From: Pleurotus ostreatus/Saccharomyces cerevisiae fusant
Lineage: Eukaryota; Opisthokonta
Assembly: GCA_024196135.1 (NCBI GenBank)
Contig: JAMQCK010000083.1
Coordinates: forward strand, 20,302-84,301
Length of the DNA: 64,000 bases
Direction: 5' to 3'
The notes under the pieces: model-generated
The model's database searches: none
Told to the model about the DNA's origin: nothing
The model's input: only the letters and a program-made list of their open reading frames with translations
In this document: piece after piece, positions 62,905-64,000 of the stretch
Layout of the letters: each line of letters starts with the position of its first letter
Position numbering within the stretch: the first letter of the stretch is position 1
Position numbers and translations under genes: made by a program

Positions 62905-64000
62905 CCACCGCCTCGCCTGCCCTCCCTCCATATTTATTCGCCCTCGCCCTGTCGAAACCCGCATAATGTCCCCTTGCTCTCGTCGTATGCACATCTCAGT
63001 ACGTCCCTCTCCCCTCCGCACACCCGCCAGCCACTGACGCCACCCTCAGGGCCTCGCCTCGCCGTCGCATTTATCCTGTACACATCCTGTAACACTATAC
63101 CTGGCTATAGATGCTCCTCACCATGCCTGATCCGTTTTCCTACCGAGTCCCAATCCCTATCTCCCTCCCCAACAACTCTTCAACCCTCCGGCATCCGCCC
63201 TCCCGGCCCTAAAATACCAACACATAAAACACTCAAGACGGTGCGCCTCACGAATAAAATCTCCCCCGCCAAGCCGCCTTCGGCTTCGGGCAAGATGGCT
63301 GCGCCCGAGCGTCGCAAATCAGGCCGTGCAGTCGTATATCAGGCCGAGCCCACTATTCTGGTCGCGAGGCCGCTGTCCTGGTCGCGCCACAGACAGGATG
63401 TTGGCGTGCCTTGCCCTCGCCTTTTCCGAATGAATTATAAGGCACCGTACCGGCGGCACTGCCTCCCTCACCCGCTCTCGCCCCAGCCAGTGTGTCACCC
63501 AACCAGCCAAACTCCAGTTTCTGCCTCCGTCGGCGCACGCGGGCGACGTCGTATCTGATAACTACCCTTACGCCCGACCCTCTCGCCTCTGCCTACAGTA
63601 GAATTTCCTTTAAGGAATACGGTCGGGCGACGTTTTTTTGTATTCCTTAGGAGGGATATTCCGTCCGGAAAATAGGCAATAAATGCTCGGAAATTCTGAA
63701 TATTTTATTCCGCTTTTCGGTGGCATTTATCAGTCCTTTTTGTGACACACCGAGCTCTCAGATGACCTTTAGGATGCCGTTCAGGCATAGCCAGTGCACT
63801 CAGAGTAAGATTGTGGTTAGGCATGCTACTCATAACCCATGAACAGGGGGCAGCATCCGGACTGGTTCGATGGTATGGAATATTTTGGCTGGGCGACTGC
63901 CACGCAACCCTATTCCGTATGAGATAACGGGGATTTTGGAATATCCCCGCCTCCCGCGTCGGGAGATCGCCCAAACCTATTCCGTAGCGGGGATATTCCT
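62905..64000. other. Non-coding end of window with short repeats
   Basis: No gene seen. Features: an inverted repeat TAAGGAATAC (63611-63620) / GTATTCCTTA (63640-63649) around a T-rich loop, a small palindrome TTCCTTTAAGGAA (63605-63617), several TATTCCG motifs (63657, 63903, 63977), and near the end two copies of CCTATTCCGTA followed by GGGGAT (about 63908 and 63975). This looks like a degraded small mobile element or the edge of a repeat that continues beyond the window. Confidence 0.5.
63611..63649. repeat. 10-bp inverted repeat with T-rich loop
   Basis: TAAGGAATAC and GTATTCCTTA are perfect reverse complements separated by 19 nt that include TTTTTTT. The left arm also overlaps a TTCCTTTAAGGAA palindrome. 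Confidence 0.85.

Noticed and set aside
1..64000. CRISPR arrays, bacterial-type operons, viral genes
   Set aside because: No regularly spaced repeats, Shine-Dalgarno-led gene strings or viral protein motifs; splicing throughout shows fungal nuclear DNA.

Overview
The window is nuclear DNA of a filamentous basidiomycete, most likely a mushroom-forming agaricomycete. Genes are dense, GC-rich and split by many introns of about 45-60 nt (GTRNGT donors, CTRAY branch sites). The recognisable proteins (U1A/U2B''-type snRNP protein, eL28, centrin, NAD-malic enzyme, class II DAHP synthase) are eukaryotic housekeeping types, and the families expanded around them (F-box, MYND, ZZ/EF-hand) are typical of agaricomycetes. 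I rebuilt exon-intron structures by hand; almost every multi-exon model keeps a single frame across all junctions.

Layout. 1-421: 5' end of a probable UTP22 gene running off the window. 500-14800: a 9.1-kb-period tandem duplication of a 14-exon gene for a ~1330-residue protein with an EF-hand and a ZZ finger. The promoter is duplicated too, and the spacer (5703-9660) holds a ~50-bp palindrome and a decayed-looking minus-strand gene. 15.5-28.2 kb: a small unknown protein, a non-canonical poly(A) polymerase with a frameshift, RPL28, a 114-aa unknown, two tandem MYND-finger genes, another unknown, and a class II aldolase/adducin-domain gene with a 9-nt exon. 28.9-35.8 kb: NAD-malic enzyme with 8- and 9-nt exons, a 2.8-kb gene-poor stretch, then class II DAHP synthase. 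36.3-42.2 kb: two members (P1, P2) of an unrecognised protein family, tRNA-Tyr with an intron, and the snRNP gene. 42.4-61.9 kb: a paralogue array of six minus-strand F-box genes (F1-F6) interleaved with two plus-strand members of the unknown family (P3, P4). 62.3 kb: centrin. 62.9-64.0 kb: non-coding DNA with short inverted and direct repeats.

The strongest unexplained structure is an ~8.0-kb tandem segmental duplication inside the array. The block P(+) F(-) F(-) occurs twice (P3-F3-F4 and P4-F5-F6), with P and its neighbouring F-box gene tail to tail only 37-83 bp apart. All four F-box genes of the two blocks share a non-coding module at a fixed distance upstream. Single-base frameshifts at G runs affect three genes (poly(A) polymerase, P2, P4 twice); they may be real decay or sequence errors. 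No virus-like sequence, CRISPR array or intact transposase was seen.
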